From contig NW_023362571.1 of NCBI RefSeq assembly GCF_001411555.2, positions 26,655-90,654 on the forward strand: a DNA stretch of 64,000 nt, in the 5' to 3' direction. How positions within the stretch are numbered: the stretch's first letter is position 1; every line of letters starts with the position of its first letter. The notes under the pieces were generated by a model. That model was not told the DNA's origin. It did no database searches and saw nothing but the letters and a program-made list of their open reading frames with translations. A program made the translations under genes and the position numbers. Of the stretch, positions 60,170 to 64,000 are shown piece by piece. This stretch comes from Juglans regia. Lineage: Eukaryota; Streptophyta; Magnoliopsida; Fagales; Juglandaceae.

Positions 60170-60345
60170 TAGAGATAGACGTGAGAGAGAGGGTTAGAGT
60201 GATTCTCCCATGCTCACAACAGAGAGAGACGTGAGAGAGGGTCTTCATGGGTTAAAGAGAGAGAGAGTTGAGTGAGAGAGGATCGTGGGTTAGAGAGAGA
60301 GAGAGTTAGAGTGAGAGAGTGTTAGAGTGAGAGTTGAGTTGAGTT
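60170..60345 (+). repeat. GA-rich degenerate repeat
   Basis: Short units of GAGAGAGAGTTAGAGTGAGAG type and two copies of CTCCCATGC..AACAGAGA..GACGTGAGAG. It looks like the purine-rich 5'-leader sequence often found near a transcription start. Confidence 0.7.
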
Positions 60346-60502
60346 TTGGTAAGGAAAAACTATTTTTCTTTTATATTTTCTTGAATTTTATGATATTTTT
60401 CTTGTGTTTTTGTTATATATATTTCTAATAAGTTAGTGTTGTATTTTTTTGAAGTATTGGTTGTTTTGGCAAGTTGGAAGCTTTTGATTTGTAAGAGGAT
60501 AT

Positions 60503-60755
60503 TGTGAGTGTTAGGTATATTTCTAAATTTTAGCAATAAGTTTATATATTTTATGTTTACTCTTGAAATATTGTGATTATTGTTTGTATAGTTTGTGAGT
60601 TTATGGTATTCAATAATGAATTAATATGTGTATAAATATTATTATGGAAATATTGTAAATATGTTGTGATATGGATTTGAAATATTGTGATTATTATTTG
60701 TGAATTTTGTTTGAATATGTTTACATGGTTACAAATATATCGTGTTTAGGTTTTG
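60503..60755. repeat. Long dispersed direct repeat, copy 2 (partial)
   Basis: Matches the first half of copies 1 and 3 and lacks the AACAAGAAAATTATAAG half. Confidence 0.78.
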
Positions 60756-60798
60756 GATTTATGTAAAAAATTTGATATAATATTTTTTGGTTTTGAAG

Positions 60799-61345
60799 AA
60801 TTTGTGAGTGTTAGTTATATTTCTCAAGTTTAGGAATATGTTTATAGATGTTATTGTGATTTTATGCTTACTCTTGAAATAATTGTGATTATTGTTTGTG
60901 AATTTTGTGGGTTTATGGTGTTCATTGATGAATTAATGTGTATAAATATTGTTGTGGGAATATTGTTGTTGTTGTTGTGATATGGATTTGAAATATTGTG
61001 ATTATTGTTTTGAATTTTTATTAAATATGTTTATATGGTTAGAAATATATTGTGTTTAGTTTTCAGTTTTTATGTGAATTTTTTGATATAATAATTTTTT
61101 GTGTTTTTTCACTTTGTTCTTGAACAAGAAAATTATAAGTTTAGGATCTTAATTTAAGTAAAGATTAAAAATATTTAATATACATTTAATATGAGACTTC
61201 ATATTAAAAATTTAATAAGTATATATAATATATTCATACTAATTTAGTTAGAATATTATTATTATTCAAATTATAACTATAGTATAAAATTTAATTTAAA
61301 AAAGAAAAAAGAAGTATATAACTTAACTATATATAAAGTATAATA
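60799..61345. repeat. Long dispersed direct repeat, copy 3
   Basis: Matches copy 1 (57540-58005) over both halves, including the AACAAGAAAATTATAAG and GTAAAGATTAAAAA stretches, with an extra stretch of about 80 bp in the middle. Confidence 0.82.
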
Positions 61346-61925
61346 TATACATACAATAACTATAATTAATAATTACTTATTAAATATTCTTACCATTGTG
61401 AGGTTCCAAACCTTTATATTATTAAATATATATATATATAAATAAAGTAAAATTCTCTTCAAGAAAAAAAGTGTTGAACCTTCCAAATAAGTAGAGAGTT
61501 GGAATAAATAAAGATACTTATTTATAATAAACTAGAGAGTAAATAAATAAGGATCAAATAAATGCTTATATAGAAATTATATATTTATTGTCTATATAAA
61601 TAAATAACTCACTCAATTAAGTATAACAATTAAAATTATACTTTATGAATGATAATAATTAAAATTATATAATATCCTTTGAAATTATATATAACAATTA
61701 TATAATAAGAATTAAAATTACATAAGTATCAATTAACAATGTCCTAAGATATATAATAACAATTAAAATTATAATTTAGGAATAATAATCCGAAATCAAT
61801 CATTAAAGTATTTTGTATAGGATAACCACAACCAATCCAAAATCACTATAAAAAACTTTATTACCTGTTGAAAAATCTGAAGTTTCGTTTCCATAACTAT
61901 TAATTTCTTTTTGTTTTTTTATAAA

Positions 61926-62246
61926 TTAACAATGTCATGTTCCTATTATGTTCTATTGTTAAACTAGAGAGAGATGAAAGAATATGTGAACAAATTTCGA
62001 GTCTTGTACACCCCAAGGAAGAATGATCTTGAAGAAATGTCTGTTAAATTGCTTGACTTTCAAAGTTTCTCTGGCCTTGAGAGTTGTCAATGTCGAACAA
62101 TTTGTGACGGTTAAGTAATTAGACTAAAATTTAGACATTTTTTCAAGATCATTCTCTCGTTGTGTACTGATAGGAAACTTGTTCACATAATCTTCCATCT
62201 CTCTCTAGTTTAACAATATAACACTACAAGAAGGTGACATTGTTAA
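61926..62246. repeat. Large foldback, arms about 115 bp
   Basis: The left arm (about 61926-62045) and right arm (about 62130-62246) are inverted repeats with about 80-85% match by eye. They begin and end with TTAACAATGTCA and its complement and share AACTAGAGAGAGATG and GAATGATCTTGAA. The spacer is about 85 bases. It is either a MITE or a hairpin-RNA-type locus. Confidence 0.82.
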
Positions 62247-62708
62247 TTCAAATAACATGGAGATATTGTTTGTAGTGTTTTTTGATAGATATGGTGTGAC
62301 ATTGCATAAATAACCTTAGACCCATTTCGAAATTAGTATATATTTATGTGTCCATTAATTCTTGAATTGTCTAGTGTGGACAGTTTGGACTATATTATCT
62401 GTATTGCACATTTTTATTACTCATACTTTCCACGTTAAATATGAAATTTCGATGTCTTCCTCTACTGTTCGTCGGGTATACTGTTCATAGAATCACAATT
62501 CTTCTATTTGAACATGAATACTTAGAGAACTATGGGGAGGTGTTGCCAAAATTTCTACTAACGTGGAAAATAGTAGAGTGACGAGATTTATGCAATATAG
62601 ATAATATAATCTCGAATGGGATAGAACCAACTACCTTATCAAAAAAACAATGAGAATTGGAGCATGACATGCATGTGAATTTTTTATGTACGTGTTATTA
62701 ATAGATAG

Positions 62709-64000
62709 ATGCTTTTAGAAATGGACAAAAATTGGATGCGTCTAGGCGATAGACTTGGAAAGGATTGCGTACCCTATGCACGTGGAGTAAGAACCTTCTT
62801 TGATTTTGCACGGGCCTCTGTTGATTGTCGTGGTTACATTAAGTGTCCATGTCGAGGGTGTAAAAATTTATGTGCAATAAGGTTGGATGATGTAGAAAGT
62901 CATATATTTGTGAATAGTCTGGATCTACAGTATACCCGATGGGTACTGCATGGTGAGCTGTATGAACAGTTAGCAGATGTATTGGTCGATCATCACAATT
63001 ATTTGCTGCATATGGATGATGATTATGAGCAGGATGAGATGGAAAAGATGCTGGGTGACATTGGAGCGGGGATGTTTATGGATGAGGTTGATGACAATGC
63101 CTGAAGTGGCAGAGGGACTGATTGTGAAAATTTCGCTTCAATGTGGGAAGATGCAAAGTGTGAACTTCATCCAAGACATACAAAACATTCCAAAATGTCG
63201 TTTATTGTACGGTTGCTTCACATTAAGTCATTGTGTGGGATGTCGACGAAAACAATAAACATGGTATTAGACTTATTTAACGATGTGCTTCCCGAAGGGT
63301 TTGCATTGCCCAAAAACTTTTATGAAGCGAAACAGTTGAGAAATGGATTAGGATTTGAGTACAAGTCCATACATGTATGCAAGAATGATTGTGTTTTGTT
63401 CTGGAAGGAGAACGAGGAGAAACAAGCATGTCCTGTATACGGAGAGTCAAGGTGGAAGGGTAAAAAAAATGTGCAGGTTAAGATGTTGTGGTATTTTCCC
63501 TTGAGACCTAGGTTTCAAAGGCTATATATGTGTAAGAAAACAACTCAGAATATGAGGTGGCACGAGGAGAAAAGAGTCAAGGATGACGCATATATGAGGC
63601 ACCCAGCCTATTCACTTGTGTGATAGTCTTTCGATAATCAATACCCAGAGTTTAGGTAGAAGCTCAGAACATGCGCTTGGGACTCACAACCGATGGATTC
63701 AACCCTTTTGGGAATATGAGTAAAAGTTATAGCACTTAGCCCGTAGTGTTGATTTTGTACAATCTTCCACCATGGAGGTGCATGAAGGTGCCCAACTTTT
63801 TGTTAACTTTACTTCTTCCCAGCCCGAGATCACCTGGGAATGATATTGACATAAATGGGAAATAGGCGTTGATTGAAGAGCTGAAAGAGTTATGGGAAAC
63901 AGGCGTTAGAACTTATGACGCATCCACGTTGACATCTTTTCAAATGCATGTAGGGGTAATGTGGACCATAAATGACTTCCCTGCATATGCGAATCTTTCC
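62709..64000 (+). pseudogene. Second CACTA TNP2 transposase gene, cut by the window end
   Basis: The likely start is MDKNWM at 62721. A Transpos_assoc region has CPCRGC (about 62850). A TGA at 63102-63104 interrupts the frame, but the same frame continues with MWEDAKCELHP, LSF-type SFIVRLLHIKSLCG, then DCVLFWKEN and FPLRPRFQRLY to a stop at 63621. Beyond it TNP2 sequence continues in broken frames (PWDNDID-like region and WTINDFPAYANLS at the very end). It belongs to the same superfamily as 17594-22331 but lies in the opposite direction. The 3' half is outside the window. Confidence 0.85.

Noticed and set aside
62222..62241. CACTACAAGAAGGTGACATT as the left end of the TNP2-bearing element
   Set aside because: It lies within the right arm of a foldback whose match runs on both sides of it, so it may be chance. 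The true boundary cannot be set without the right end.
1..64000. tRNA, rRNA or snRNA genes
   Set aside because: I looked for typical tRNA arms, B-box-like motifs and rRNA signatures and saw none that I could support.
1..64000. A novel multi-gene system or biosynthetic cluster
   Set aside because: Every recognisable coding stretch is a fragment of the duplicated ankyrin/PGG gene, a transposon or an organelle insertion. No group of intact co-oriented genes exists.

Overview
This is nuclear DNA from a flowering plant, most likely a woody eudicot. The evidence is AT-rich sequence, GT-AG introns, a plant-type ankyrin/PGG membrane-protein family, and plant CACTA, hAT, L1-type LINE and Ty3/gypsy chromovirus elements. 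I cannot name the species. No gene in the window reads as intact. It is an accessory region built from one duplicated host gene broken up by nested transposons.

Host backbone. Two diverged minus-strand copies of an ITN1-like gene (ankyrin repeats plus a C-terminal four-pass PGG-type membrane domain) lie in tandem. Copy A has exons at 9598-10156, 8615-8770, 643-1082 and 1-487, and its 3' end runs off the window start. Copy B has exons at about 55321-55440, 54563-55098, 53713-53862, 45960-46037, 44005-44841 and 42558-43156. Introns and 5' flanks also match between the copies. The 5'-UTR exon of A now lies at about 31077-31190, because roughly 20 kb of transposons entered its first intron. Both copies are pseudogenes with different lesions. 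A has in-frame stops, a 4-base insertion and a missing exon. B has a solo LTR inside an exon, a mutated splice acceptor and a 1-base deletion.

Layout. 1-10515: copy A, with a 5.6-kb non-autonomous CACTA element (1573-7162) holding a 2.1-kb solo LTR and a captured coiled-coil exon. 10516-12884: a CACTA-type end and a 5'-truncated LINE tail. 12885-22331: a decayed CACTA element with a PTTA/Transposase_24-type gene and a TNP2/DUF4218/DUF4216 gene, the latter split by a 1.08-kb deleted gypsy element. 24105-29448: a complete but decayed Reina-like chromovirus with 468-bp LTRs. 29580-30849: a Tekay/del-like pol and LTR remnant. 31000-32165: the displaced 5' flank of copy A. About 32660-32885: a mitochondrial rps7 fragment. 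33366-41816: a hAT element carrying two oppositely oriented solo LTRs. 42558-56890: copy B and its upstream flank, with a copia-like solo LTR, a full-length L1-type LINE (46292-51959) and a Tat-like gag-protease fragment in exons or introns. 57000-64000: a CACTA-rich, AT-rich tract with a cluster of about 20 degenerate ACGTTCGAACGT palindromes, long direct repeats, a large foldback, and the start of a plus-strand TNP2 gene cut by the window end.

Seven insertions have both ends fixed by matching target-site duplications, so the order of nesting can be read directly. Nothing here looks like a new functional gene system. The most unusual signals are the palindrome array, the head-to-head LTR pair, the captured exon, and the two independently decayed gene copies.
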